A DNA stretch of 64,000 nt from the NCBI RefSeq assembly GCF_009727055.1, contig NC_052357.1, positions 2,473,094-2,537,093 of the forward strand, written 5' to 3'. Made by a program: the position numbers and the translations under genes. Source of the DNA: Benincasa hispida (taxonomy: Eukaryota > Streptophyta > Magnoliopsida > Cucurbitales > Cucurbitaceae). Each line of letters begins with the position of its first letter. Position 1 is the stretch's first letter. This document shows positions 32,144 through 44,756 of the stretch, piece after piece. Under the pieces are notes generated by a model. It saw only the letters and a program-made list of their open reading frames with translations, was not told the origin of the DNA and ran no database searches.

Positions 32144-34295
32144 TGTAACAACCCGACCCCCTAGACTTAAGTTAGGCCGTTACTAAATACATGCATGCAT
32201 GGAACTCAAAACGACACTCGGTTATGGCAAAATAAATGCTATTAAAGAAGGTAAGTTCAAAAGACTTTCATTAAATTCAAATACTAAATCAATAGTAGGG
32301 TACCCATAAATCATAAAGGATAATAAATAAATATGAAAAACGATTCTTAAAAGTAAGTTTTAAACATCAAAACTAAAAATTAAAAGAAACATGAAAAGAA
32401 CTTTAAATCTCATGAGCGGAAGCGTAAAAACTAGTCCCAGTGGCTCGATCACGAATTCCGCTTATCCATCACCGGTGCATCTCTACCCTTACCTGAAACA
32501 ACAACATGAGAAAGAATGAGTATAAAATACTCAATAAGTAACCCCACTACTGGAGTCAGGCTGGGCATCTATGTTCTCTAGATACCCACCTCTGGTGAAA
32601 CATATAAACTGCTCTAGTCCTCATGGGACACATATGCACATGAAACAAGAAGAAGACTGAGTCCTATCCTACTGTAGTTAAGTATGCCCACTACCTCTGG
32701 TGAATCCTGAGGGAGACACAAACTGGTGAATCCCAAAGGAAACCCAAACTGATGAATCCCAAAGGAGACACAAACTGGTGAATCCCAAAGGAAACACAAA
32801 TTGGTGAATCCCGAAGGAAACACAAACTGGTGAATCCCAAAGGAAACACAAAATCTAACGGGCATCTAATTAATCAGTAAGGAAATTTGCACAGTCTCAA
32901 CATCATATTCATCACGGTACGAATCTATGACATACATATAAACCTCAACATCATGGCTCTACAACATACACATATACCTTAACATCATGGTTCTACAACA
33001 TACATGTATACCTCAACATCATCAGATCAAATACAACCATGGAAGCACATACCATCTCATACTAGCATTCAAGTGTCTATGTGTATAAATAATAATTTGG
33101 TTCTCGTAACAGAACATACTTTAATCATGTTATACTATCAATCTTTCATGTTGTCATTCTGCCATAACCTTCATTTAACATGCTAGCATACATCTAATGC
33201 CTGGCCCGTGGGCAGTTTCCAGTAGAGATACTTACCTTGATATTAGTTTGAACCAAAAAACAATTGAATCTTTGTGAAATTCTTGAATCCTTAATCAAAC
33301 CTAAACATAAACCAAGCTTTAAAATTAATAGTTAAGGTCAAATTCCAAACACCTAAATATTACACAAAATATTTCCAGATAACCTTACCTAAGGTGTGGT
33401 CTAATTCGAATTCACCTTCCCAAACCTCCAATTTTAAGCCAATAAATTAGTAACCCAACTTTTCTTCATCTTGAATGAAATTCTTGAATCAACCCCTAAT
33501 CATAATTTGAAATTAAGCTTACATGATTAAAGCTTGAATCAAATACATACATCACTACCAATGTCTCAAATAAACTATCCATATGTAGCTTCATAAAAAA
33601 ATCACTTCCAAATGACTTAACCAAAAATTTCTCAACAACCAAAATACATAAGAGGGTAATCAAAGTATAAAACTTACCAAAACTCGCTAAACAAACTCCA
33701 ATTCACTGAACAACACCTCATAACCCTTCACAAACTTGAATCCAAAGTTGAAACACAATGGGTATCAACCAATTGATGTCAAAAAAATGAGTATTCAAGA
33801 ATCAACTGAAAAAAAACCCAAAATGGTAGAAATCTTACCCAAATCGATAGATCCAGTGACCGCAAAAGCGAACAACGCTTGAGCAGTGGTGGACGGAGGT
33901 CATGAAAAAGAAACTGACTCAGCGGCTTTGGGCGACATCGGACGGGCTCACGAACGTGAGGAAGAAAATGGGAGTGGGGTTTTGACTTTTTATAAAAAAA
34001 AAAAAAAACAACAATAATAATAATAATAAAACAAAAAAGGAATAAATTAATTCTTTTTCTTTTCCGTTTTATACTATTAAATTTCCTTTCCGTTTCAAAA
34101 GAAAATTAATTCCTGCCATTAATTTTCAATTTGAGTTTCAAATTGAATAATTTCACACCAACAATTAAATTCCCGCACTTATACTTGAAGTCCAAAATTC
34201 CAAAAATTCCCTCCAACTAATAACAATTACTGAAATTCCAAATAATAAAGTTACTAAAATTACATTATTACTAAAAAGATGTGCGGGGTGTTACA
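32144..34295. mobile_element. Solo gypsy-type LTR with 5-bp target duplication
   Basis: The LTR is 2152 bp, starts TGTAACAACCCGACCC and ends GTGCGGGGTGTTACA. The end reads TGTAACACCCCGCAC inward, so the termini are a good inverted pair. It is flanked by identical GGTAA at 32139-32143 and 34296-34300. Starts of the TGTAACAACCCGAC type are, from memory, common for Ty3/gypsy LTRs in cucurbits. There are no coding domains, primer site or polypurine tract adjacent, so it is a solo LTR. A 26-bp minisatellite (32698-32853) and a ~39-bp tandem (about 32940-33020, CTCAACATCATGG units) lie inside it. Confidence 0.85.
32698..32853. repeat. 26-bp minisatellite, six copies
   Basis: Six consecutive 26-bp units of the type TGGTGAATCCCAAAGG plus AAACACAAAC, with few differences. 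There are no spacers, so it is not a CRISPR array. Confidence 0.9.
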
Positions 34296-34300
34296 GGTAA

Positions 34301-35725
34301 ATTCCATTCCCGACATAAATGGAGTTATTCGAAGAATTTAGAGCTTAATCAAGCCAAATGACACCAAAGAATCACTTTAGAAGAAGAACCATGAGAAATG
34401 ACCACTTTGCCCCTTTAAAGGAACAAATCAACACATTTAGCAATATTCGGAGCATCGCAACGTTGCTCCCACAACACTAAGCTCAACGCTAGCTCCACGC
34501 TGAAGGATAGAATCCACCTATTTGCTGCAAAACATGGCAGTGTCGCAACGCTCTAAAGATTTACGGAATCGTCCACATGCATGCACACCTTGCGCAACCG
34601 AGTGTCGATGCAATGTCAAGACCTTGACCCAATGCTTCTTGGCTTTTTTATGATCTAGCGTTGCGATGCTACATCTACAGATATAAAAGTTGTTCTTTCA
34701 TTTTTAGCAAAAGAACGAGCAAATTTTACATTTGTTGATAGAGAGAGTCTTAGGCCAAAATTAGAGAAATTCCACAAATTTGTTCTTGTATTGAGAGATT
34801 TCTTACATTTTGACAAGTCTTCTTTGTGAAATTATTTATGGATTGCATCTATTGTTCAAGGATTTCTTTCAAGACTTCCCAACTCTATGGCTAGGTAATT
34901 ATATTTCTTGGGAAATCTTAATTCTAGGTTTAAATTCTTGAGTTTCTTTGTATATTTCCTTGAACTTTCTACATTCTTGAATTTTCTTTGGTTGAATTTG
35001 AATAGAAACTAATGGAGGATAGTTGACTTTTGATTCTATTGATTTCTTGAATGTAATTCTTGCTTGGCAGTATTGCATAATGGTGACATAGGTTACAAAA
35101 GTTAAGTTTTCTTGTGTTAATTAGGACTTCTTTCCGAATTTAACTTTTTGAATTTCTTACTTTAGAACATTCATTCAACCATTCTTGAAACTTACTCTAA
35201 TGTGTTTCTTGAATGTCATAATCATGATAACCCTTGTCTTTAAAGTAATCTAAGAAAAGTACATGATAAATGTTGTATGGAAGTGTTTTTTACTTGGATT
35301 AGGACTAATTGATACGACTCATGTTAATTGGTTATATGGGTCTTTAGGGGTCTTTCCTTATTGGATTATAGGATGTTTAGTTTTCAAGTATTTGTTCAAG
35401 AACAATAATACAATTAAACCTAGTAACAAGATTTCCCAAGAATCTTTTTCTATCAATTTTCTACAAAAAGAAATAGTAAGATTGTGTTAAAAATTGCTTT
35501 TATCTTCATTCTAGTTGATTTTTAGTTTCTTTACAAAAAAATCCCCCCCCCCCTCAAATTTCTATCTTTTTTAATTCTACAGTTATTTTTGGCCAATTAA
35601 TAAAGGTTCTCTTGGGATAGACCTTCTACTTTCACTTTAACTACATATTAGTTTTAGTAGTTGTTTGAGCATTATAAATTTCATTTGCTTGGGTAAGATA
35701 GAATTAACAACACCTATTTTGCACC
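34301..35725 (+). mobile_element. Gypsy-type LTR-like sequence, right part
   Basis: Contains GCAACGTTGC-type motifs (34456-34640), a TATAAAAG-like box near 34682, then a U-rich leader and the phrase 'ttctcttgggatag' typical of Athila-like LTR ends, stopping near 'tttgcaccgatga' (35718-35730). It has no coding sequence. A C homopolymer is at 35541-35552. The primer site expected after an Athila LTR is not present. Confidence 0.45.
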
Positions 35726-36069
35726 GATGAGAGAGATTTAAAAGGTTAGTCAAGAATTGTCCCAACCATGGACTACTATTAACTGTTCAAATGGAAACTT
35801 TCTATGGAGTGTTAAATGGGTCGTCCCAAATGGCAGTAAACGCAGCAACAGTAGGCGGCATCAAAAATTGTACCAACCATGGACTACCATGACTACTTTT
35901 GGCTGGTGCATTGAGTGTGTCAACAATCTTTGGAGGACGCCCTTGATAGGCTCCTCTAGCTCATTTTCCATTTCAGGAATGGCTTTCAAACACAGCTTCA
36001 TCGTTGTACATAGAAGGAAGATTTGTCCCTTTGATTTCTGATGCATGGCACAAATATGAGTGTCCATAA
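35726..36069. other. No supported gene
   Basis: A short unique-looking stretch. The phrase CCAACCATGGACTAC occurs twice (35761 and 35873), as part of a partial duplication. No family recognised. Confidence 0.4.
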
Positions 36070-37862
36070 TGGTTCCGGGATTTGTGCCCTAAAGTCTCGT
36101 ATCCTATAGTTTGTAAACAACTTTGTAAGAACATTTGTGATGTATAATATATTATATATGATATTTACCTCACTTTTTAACTTTGCACATTTAGATTTTT
36201 TTTATTTTACCACAAACCAATAAACTTAATATCCCTGGTTGTCTTTATGTAACTTAAGCATGTATATAGTGACATACAAGTAGATCATGTCTTAAGTGAT
36301 AGCCAAAAGAGTCTGTAGTATATGGATATAGGAGGGAAACCTTATCCTGTAACACTACGGACGCGGCCCGCTTTGTGAAATTGTTACAAGTGTTGTGACT
36401 TATCACAGATGGTCTGATCCTAATCATTCGTGTAATGGACATGCGAGCGGGGGCGTCCTATATAAAGAGTTTGTATAAGAACTGACCACGAAGTGTTAAC
36501 GTCTCATTATATAACACCGTTCATGATAGAGACTTCACTTCACTAGGATGATCATAGGTAACATGACCTCAATCCTGAGTGAGTTGGGAACTCCTGCCAT
36601 TGAGGGCGGTCCTTTGATTTGCATGGGTGCGAGTGGCCAGAGCACCGACTCAAACCTACCATTTTGGGGATTCGTCTGATTTGGGAGCTGGAAACTCAGC
36701 TTCACAAGATGAAGTTCACTCCTTCCCCAAAGTAGGGGTAAGTAGATAGATTGCTCTCTTAAGGATTGATCCCGGGGCTTGAACGATGTGGCACCACGCA
36801 CATTCTCATGGTCTGAGAGGTGTTCACACATAGTAGAACTATGTTGTATTGTTCATTAGAGGGATCAGTGGTACTTAAGGAGGAAGATGTAATTATAGGG
36901 GAAAAACGGTAAATTGGCCTGCTATAATTACGAGTGTTCGTGAAGGATCGTCGTACTGATAATTGGTTATATCCAATGGACATAGAAATATATATATGGC
37001 AAAAAGAGTTCAACTGTCGGTCTTTAGTGGAATGCCTAGTAGTTAATGGATGGAGGATATCGTGACTAAAGAGTTTGGTAAGATATTCACGTACCGTTGG
37101 AGCTTCAAGTCATAAGTTCATAAGGTCCCCTTGGTAGCTTGGATACAAGTTGAGAGTCAGTTTTTGGGTCAGTTTGAAATGTTCAAATTGACAAGAGGGA
37201 GTTCGATTATATATGATATAATTGAACTCATTAATTATATGTAATATAATTAACTTTATGTATGAGATACATTAATTTGAAAGAAATTGGATATAAATAT
37301 GATTTATATCTAGTGAAGGAAAATACTAGAATTAATATATGATATTAATTTATATGTTATGAATATGATGAGATCACATTAATTGGACGGTTAAAAGGGA
37401 AATGGGACATCATCTCTTCTGTTTTAATAACAGATGAGTGAGTTGAAAGATCACTTTGAAACGCATAAATAGCTCATGGTGTGTTAAACATGAGATGCGC
37501 AGACATTGTGTTAAAGAGTGTGTCATCGCTTAGAAAATCAGTGCCTATACGATAGTGCCTGCATGATCGCTTACCTATACGATATTGCACGATCGCTTAT
37601 GTCATCGCTTAGACATGATACTGAGGGCTCTGAGTGGTGGTGTGATCTCTGTTTTCTTCTATTCGTGTGGAGACTGTTTGAGGTAGACGATTGGGTTTTA
37701 GATTTGCTATGAAGAAGAAGTCGTCAATTGGTATGATCTCTCGATCTCTTTAACATTATGAATGCATTTTAGTATGTTTGAATGTACATATGGTAATTCT
37801 GTCACAATGAATTGGAAAGATCCACTTCCGCTCGTAGGTACTCTTGAATAAGAGTTCCTTCA
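36070..37862 (+). repeat. Copia LTR-C (isolated, internally deleted)
   Basis: Starts TGGTTCCGGGATTTGTGCCC and ends GAGTTCCTTCA. It is closest to LTR-A by eye. It lacks about 320 bp relative to LTR-A, mainly the CGATCG array, which is reduced to 37540-37620. No internal copia sequence is on either side. The right end directly touches the gypsy-type LTR at 37863. Flanking pentamers (CATAA left, TGTAA right) do not match, so it is not a clean insertion. Confidence 0.8.
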
Positions 37863-39209
37863 TGTAAGTCCAGGGTCGAACACAGGGACTTAGTAACCTG
37901 AATGTTTTGAATGATTCAATGATCTTTTGTGATGAAGTGTCAACAATATGAAATACTCATGGATGTGGTTTAACTACATATAATCTAATGACTACAATGG
38001 TGATGATGATAAGGTGATGAATATTTTGTGATGTGTGGTGAAGTGTATGGGTATGGGTATGGTGGCTAAACAATAACTGAAAATAGTAGGTAATGTAGTG
38101 AAGGAAAAATCAACCGATAACGTAGGGTTAAGAAGATTCACCAACATTTCCTTGAGTTATGCATATGTAGGCGTTCATGTTCAACTTCAAAAGGAATCCA
38201 CCTTTCGGTGTTGAATGCCACATTTATTCTATCTCTATAATGCATCCTAAGTTGATTTCATGCAAAAGATCTAATTTTATCTCTAAAGTTAATTTTTTCC
38301 TTGTTTTAGAAAAGTCTAAGTTACTTACTCTCTCAAGCAGTTGATTATGTTCTTCCTAACTCAAGTTCTCACTAAATTAGGCGTTGAATTAAACACAGGT
38401 TAAACAATGTGTACTTCTACGTATGCATGCTTCTTAGATATGTTGGATTTTATCTTCTCAACCCATTGGAAATTTAGTTACTCATGATGAAGGGAATAAC
38501 GAACATGGATGAGTAGAAGTGAATGGTATTCATATTCATACAAAGAATGACAGAATTCTGAACCATATAATTCTTAGTATCACTACAAAATGAAAGATAA
38601 AAAGTAAAAGTGATATGAATAAATGTCAATTCCTCGGTTGCAATCTCTTGCTTCCTTTGGCTCTGATGCTATCTACTTGAAGTGATTGTTTATAGGGATG
38701 GAGGATTGATTCTCTTCACTTTCTAGAGAAGAAACTAAATTTTCACTTAGAATCTTCAAAGTAAAGTCGAGAGGTTGAAGATGATGGAATTTTGACAGAG
38801 TTTCAACAATCTCTTGTAAAATTCTTTCCCTCTCTTGAACTATTTGTGGGCTATTTATAAGTGTAAAAAGAGGTGCATTTTGGTCATCTCTCCAAGAATG
38901 ATCCGACACTTAATTCCATGCCCTATTGCAGCGTCTATGGCATGCCTGAGTTGAGGTCGGTTACCAACCTGCTCGATGATTTGACAGTTTGTCAAGCATG
39001 CTCATCGTTTTATGTCTCTCATCGCGTGCTTTGAATTCATCGCGCGGTGCTTTTATGCGTGCAAGTTATATCGCCTTTCTTCCTTTTCCACGATCAAGGT
39101 TGCAAATTCCATTTCTTAAGAATACTTACTTCTTTCACCAAATCTGTATTCAGAGATTTTAAAATTTATAAATTTCAGAGTATTGGCTTTTGTAAGCAAA
39201 GCAAGTGAT
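37863..39209 (-). mobile_element. Gypsy-type LTR-like block, left end missing
   Basis: Starts inside the conserved phrase GTAAGTCCAGGGTCGAACAC (also in the Athila LTRs), followed by ACCTTTCGGTGTTGAATGCC at 38200, CTCTCAAGCAG, and a region (38630-38910) with an open minus frame of 78 residues that has no recognisable domain. The missing left end and abrupt contact with LTR-C suggest recombination or an assembly join. The right end is uncertain (39070-39209). Confidence 0.5.
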
Positions 39210-39236
39210 CATGTAGCTTAGATTATTCTTATAAAT

Positions 39237-40397
39237 TCACCTCAAGTTAATGCATTTTCTTCTCGTTTTCCTTAATTTTTCTAAATAAAATGCTACAATA
39301 ACTTGTGTCTCCACAATTTTTGAAACGACTCCACTCCTAATGGGTTCCTCAAACCCGACGTCCATGAACCCACCTGAATTCTCATTAAAAAAACTCGTTG
39401 ACGACACCATTAATTTCTGACTAGTGAAGAAGTAGATCAACAGCTACATTGTGAACAAGTCTGTCTAATATAGACGCTTTACAAAACTCCACTCAGATTC
39501 AAATTCATATAAGGTAATCACAACATCCAACTACAAAGCCAACAAAATAAATAAATTTGGTCTTTTAAATACATATGAAAGTCGTGAACCTTACCTTAGA
39601 TGACTCGAAAACCTCTTTAATCAATTTCCTCATCCGGTTTAACCAAGTTGACTTCCACCTAATTATTTGAGGTACTGCATCGGAGCTCAGTCGCCTAACA
39701 GCCCGTCCAGTCAACAATGGGACGGTCTCATACAACCATACTTTTGTATATTATTCACAAACACCAATACATCTGGTAAACAAAGAAAGCAAATAACGAA
39801 GATATGCAAATGTCGTACCAAAAAAGGAGTAAAACTAGTGTGACTATACTTGACTCTTAAACCCTTCTTTGTAATAGTCATCTTATAATATTCAAATTTC
39901 TCCATCAATGCACTTTGCAGACTTTTCAAGGTCCGATCAAATAGTAGTGCACCTCAGTTAAGTTGATTGAAATGATTGAGGTCTTCAACCACCAAAAAGT
40001 AAGTATTCAACTTGGTGTTCGCACGATCCTTCCCCACCATCACGACCTCAAAGTAATAAATCAGAGACACCTTAACAACATCCTCGTCATTTTCAAACTC
40101 CAACTTCACGTATTAATATTCCATATTTGTCGAAGTAGGGTCTTTATGTTTTTTTAAGTATTTGTCCCGTAGAATACTGGTGCTTGGATTTGATGGAATG
40201 TATTCACCAGCATCTGGGGAAAGCCATAATCTTGTGATAAGTAGTAAGTTTTTCTTGCAAAATGTGACAACCTTGCCACCTATAAGAAAGCTCATAACAT
40301 TTGGTAAATCATCAATCACCTCTCCTTGAAGAATATAATGCACAAGCGGATTATTGAACACCAAATCCAGATCTACCAAACAATCAAGATGGTTCAC
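39237..40397 (-). pseudogene. DUF1985 / Ulp1-type transposon-derived gene, decayed
   Basis: Minus strand from 40397: FNNPLVHYILQGEVIDDLPN, VMSFLIGGKVVTFCKKNLLL and ITRLWLSPDAGEY, the hallmark pattern of the plant DUF1985 domain. After a frame break it continues (about 40100-39930) FENDEDVVKVSLIYYFEVVM and FLVVEDLNHFNQLN, then TGA where tryptophan is expected, then FDRTLKSLQSALMEKFEYYK. A further piece (39730-39600) reads VWLYETVPLL, RLSSDAVPQIIRWKS and ends at a GTAAGG splice-donor-like site. Frame 39440-39237 may be a following exon. In plants DUF1985 proteins are carried mostly by Mutator- and CACTA-type elements, often with a Ulp1 cysteine protease domain, which is not seen here. Stops and frameshifts indicate a relic. 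Confidence 0.75.
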
Positions 40398-41719
40398 CTA
40401 AACATGTCCAACTATGCTAAAAAAAAAAAAAAAAAAAAAATCTTCTTTACAACCTCATTCACATGTCTAATGTGATACAGATTCACAATTTGTGTAGGGA
40501 ATTCATCTTCTACCCTATATTCCAAAATCAGTATCATGTATTATCTACATTTTATCAAAGACATAACGTATCTAAGCAATTAAGAGAGTACTCAATCCCA
40601 TTAACTTGTGCCTTACTCCTACGAATAGATGGATGTTCTTACAAATCTTACGTTTAATAGTGGGAGAGGTAAGCAATTAACCTACATGGAGGCGTGAGGT
40701 GGAGAAGACAACTAGAAGACATGGGTAGAAGAGGAAGAGATTCTTACGAATATCTACCTCTACAATGGTCGAAATTCACGAACAATATTCAATCAGCCTT
40801 CTCCCAAATTTTAAATCGGACTTTCTTTTCGTATTACTATTTTTAAATTGAGGTAGGGCTTTGTAGGTGGCACTCGAGCTGGGTGGGACGGGGTATCCTT
40901 ATCGTGAAAAGGTGAAACATCGGGCTTTCTTTTTAAAATTGGGTCTGCGCTTTTCATGTTGATCGGGCTGGATTAGGCCTATCGCGAGCAGAAGGTGCGT
41001 TAACTGTGTATAAATTTACACATTCGGTTGTAGTTGGAAAATCAGGACAGGGATTTACCCAAAGCGTCGAGCTAGATTCATCGTCCCTATCGCGAGTGAT
41101 AGTTGCTGGCAACAACTATTAAAATGTGAAGTTTGGGTTAGAACGTGTCATAAGGTTAGGGACCATCCACTGTCGGACTAGGAAGTTCAGTCTGACCGCG
41201 ATGGACCACTATATATGAAAATTATTTTATGATATAAGCAAAAGGTCAGATATCATACTTTCGTAGAGATGGATTAGAAAACCTAAACGCCTGAGAAAAG
41301 AGGTTATCTGTACCCAAAAAAAAATCAGTCAAATTGTAGTTGTCTCGGATAAAATGAGTAAAAATTGGCAGTGGAGTTCTTATTTTCAAACTTGCATAAT
41401 ATTGTTAACATTCTTGAGCATTTCTTTCTATTCTAGAAATCCGAGCAATGAAATATCGCCAGCAATAAAGAAAGATAAAATAAAATAATCTGTGATTAGT
41501 TGGATCTCCATGTTAATGCCCTGCCAGGTGCCAGCAATAAAGAACCAAACAAATCCTTGCCGACAAATTAATGGGCAGTTCCTAGACCTAGACAACACTT
41601 GCCGATTATTTGAAGTCAACCTATTTTTTTAACAATTTTTTATATAATACTTTTGACCTTTTCTTTCCTTAATTTGTGATTAGGTTGTGCTGCAACAAGT
41701 ACTTAAAAAAAAAATAGCT
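40398..41719. other. No supported gene
   Basis: Contains a 20-bp poly-A tract (40421-40440) and GCCAGCAATAAAGAA twice (41456 and 41529). No coding signal recognised. Confidence 0.5.
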
Positions 41720-42100
41720 TTTAACGACGAATAATTACCGACTAATATCATCTCAACGAAAAACAATTTTGTTTCTAACATTGTGACGAAGATAGAATAA
41801 GTAGCACAAAACGTGGCGACAATTGCTAATCATCCTAAAGTTATTGCAATGAAACGATAGACGTCGCAACATTACAACGGAAATTCCTTTCAACACAAGG
41901 TAAAATGTAACGAAGTGTATTTTAGTCGTAGGGCCAATTAGTTGGATGGGATTTTTTAGCATCCAATTTGAGGTTTGTTGGGATTTAGTCGTAGGTAAAC
42001 TTGCAACGAAACATGCTTTCGTTGTAAGTTAGTGTTGGATGAAATGAGTTTTTGTCACAAGTCTGTGCGACGAAATAGACTTTAATCGTAAATAAGTATT
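41720..42100. mobile_element. CACTA-like remnant
   Basis: Repeated short motifs in both orientations: ACGACGAATAA, GTGACGAAG, GTAACGAAG, GCAACGAAA and TTAGTCGTAGG. This pattern resembles subterminal repeats of CACTA transposons. No terminal CACT(A/G) inverted ends or transposase found, so low certainty. Confidence 0.3.
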
Positions 42101-44617
42101 ATGAACTTATAGAGAAAATGAAAGATATTGTTTGAGATAGAATTTCATGTATCTAACGTGATATCAATACCATAAAATCTAAATCGGCGTGTTTGAGATT
42201 TTTGTTTTTTTTTTCATTTTAATAGTTGAAATTTTTTAATGCTTAGTTGGTCATTAGCTCTATGTCTGCCATGATGATCATCAAAGTTGACAATATTAAG
42301 AATGAACCTAACATGATTTTCCCAATATAATAAAATTAGGTTGAGTGATGCACCACTCCACAAAACTTGAAGTGTTAGATTAGAAGGTTCATAATCTAGG
42401 TTTCAACAGAGATGATATTGTTGGAGAAATTTTCTAACTTTTTGTGGGCACATTTCTTTTAGGATTGCATTGAGGTGAAATGATTATAATTGTCATGTTT
42501 TTACTTCCTTAGGATAAGATTCTAATTCTTTTAATTGTACATGGTACTGTTTTGTGGTTATTATTAGTTTTCAAAATAATTTGACATCTATTAAGAGAAC
42601 GGCAGAAAATGAGGATTGAACCGTTGATCTCTAAAAAGTTCATATTTATGACTATTAAACTAAGTTCACTTTTGCAATTTTACACATTCATTCAAGTATA
42701 AACAATTATTTTAATCATTTTTCTAATATAAGGATGTTTGAATCGCATTAATGTTTCATGGGTATGGATCTTAAATATCTAAGATTTAACCATTTGGGAT
42801 AATTAATGTATGTATTTGGATATGTCGATTATTAATGTCTAGAAGTTAAATATATGTGTTTGATTTAACAATTTTGTATAAAGAAACTAAAACTAAATAA
42901 TTATTTAATGAGATGTAAGAGTACAAGTAATATAATCATAAATTAAGGTTAACATTATTTAATATATTGTTATATTAATTAATTATTTAATCACTTAAAA
43001 TAGCAATAAATGAATATATTTGAAGAAAATTATTTTAAATGACAAAATTGTTGAAAATATTTATAAAAAATAGCAAAATATCACAATCTATCTACGATAG
43101 ACCGCAATAGACTGCGATAAACATCTATTTTTGTCTATCATGATACATATAGTATGTCGTGGTCTATTGTAGATAAATAGTGATATTTTTTTATATTTGT
43201 CAATATTTCGATTCATTTTCCTATATTTGAAAACAGTTTTATATTTTAGTCAAACATTAATTAAAATTATTTTATTTAATTATTAAAAATAATTAAATAA
43301 ATTTAAGTTAATTAGAATACTAATGATATTAATAATATTTTATATAAATAATCAAAGATAATATAAAATATCAATTGAAAATCTACTAAGATAAATATTA
43401 TTAGAATAATTATATTTAATAATTAATTAAAATTAATACTAATGATTAATTGATATTAATTTATTTACTAATCAAACTATATTTTTAACTGTATAAAAGT
43501 CTATGTGAGGGTATTAGAAAACACATCCAAATGACTTTTATAGTTCTCAGGATAATAATAATATATAAATTTTAACATATTAATGCTTTTTTTTATAATA
43601 TGTTGGAAAGAAAATGAAATCTCTGAGTTAATTGTATAAATACTATACAAATTGAGTTATACTTATTTTGACTCTAACGTATTAATATTTAGACACTAAA
43701 AGATAATAATATTTAAGTTGAAAGGCATGTTTTTAAAATAGTTACATACTGATTCAATTAAAGCACACATACACAAATTATTTAAGTGAGCTTAATTGTT
43801 AATAAAAAAAAATATTAAATATTTCGAATTTTATTGATGAGAGATAATATAAGTAATGATATTTGAAAAAATAAAATTCTTATATAATTAATTGTAGATC
43901 CAAAATGAATTTTTTATTTTAAAATATCATGAAATTAAAAGAAAAGAGTTAATCTATCGAAAGCTAAAAATGTCCCAAAATATTACTAAAATCTATTTAT
44001 GAAATATTAATTAAGTAGTTGGCTAATTATATATATATATATATATAATTGAAGTAATTGTGGGCATACATTTCTTTTAGGATTCATTTGAGGTGAAAGG
44101 ATTATTATTGCCATGTTGATTTTATTTTGCATCCTTAGAATAAGATTTTAATGTCTTTTTTTTTTTTTTTTAATTGTCTGGGTGGTACGTAATTTACAAA
44201 TTAAATAAATGTCTAGATATATAATTTTCAACTTTCGAGAGTGTTAAATGAGATGACACTTGTAAGGTCGAGGGTCTAGTGTCATATTATTTTCATTAAG
44301 ATTAAAACTATATAAAGAATTAAGATCTTCATAGTATGTTTCTAATGTAATGTGATGGGAGAAAATATATATACTCTAATCATATCCAACAAAGAAATTT
44401 CTCAACATATTTAACTTTTCTACCACTTTGTTATAAATGGTTCTAATATGCGGTAAGCATAAGATCAACAATAACATCAAACTAAAATGTGTTGGTCCAA
44501 TCATTAAAGACATTTTTGAGCTAAGGATAAAGTAAATTTAAATTCGATTTTGTTGGTTCTATCTTGGATGTACACCATTAAAAATGTAGCATATGGCCTA
44601 AATTCTTTTCTTTTTTA
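42101..44617. other. AT-rich spacer with MITE-like piece and (AT)n
   Basis: No gene. At about 43035-43235 a small element with TTATAAAAAATAGCAAAATA on the left, GATATTTTTTTATATTTGTC on the right and TCTATCTACGATAGACCGC-type repeats inside resembles 'tctatcg' MITEs common in cucurbits (recall). An AT microsatellite is at about 44031-44047. The segments at 42445-42540 and 44057-44170 are diverged copies of one another (TCTTTTAGGATT, GAGGTGAAA). Confidence 0.45.
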
Positions 44618-44756
44618 AAGAATGATGCAATAGAATGTGTGGGTCAAAGATGTTGCGCAAGAACATGTGTCAAATTATTGTAAAGTAAAAAATGATCTTG
44701 GTCGAGTATCGTCCTCAGAAATTAATCAGTTTGATAATCTTTATCTATTTTAGAGA

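Noticed and set aside
32698..32853. Regular 26-bp repeats considered as CRISPR
   Set aside because: Units are directly adjacent with no spacers, in plant DNA inside an LTR. It is a minisatellite.
38673..38909. 78-residue minus-strand ORF
   Set aside because: It lies within a gypsy-type LTR-like block, is of low complexity and has no recognisable domain.
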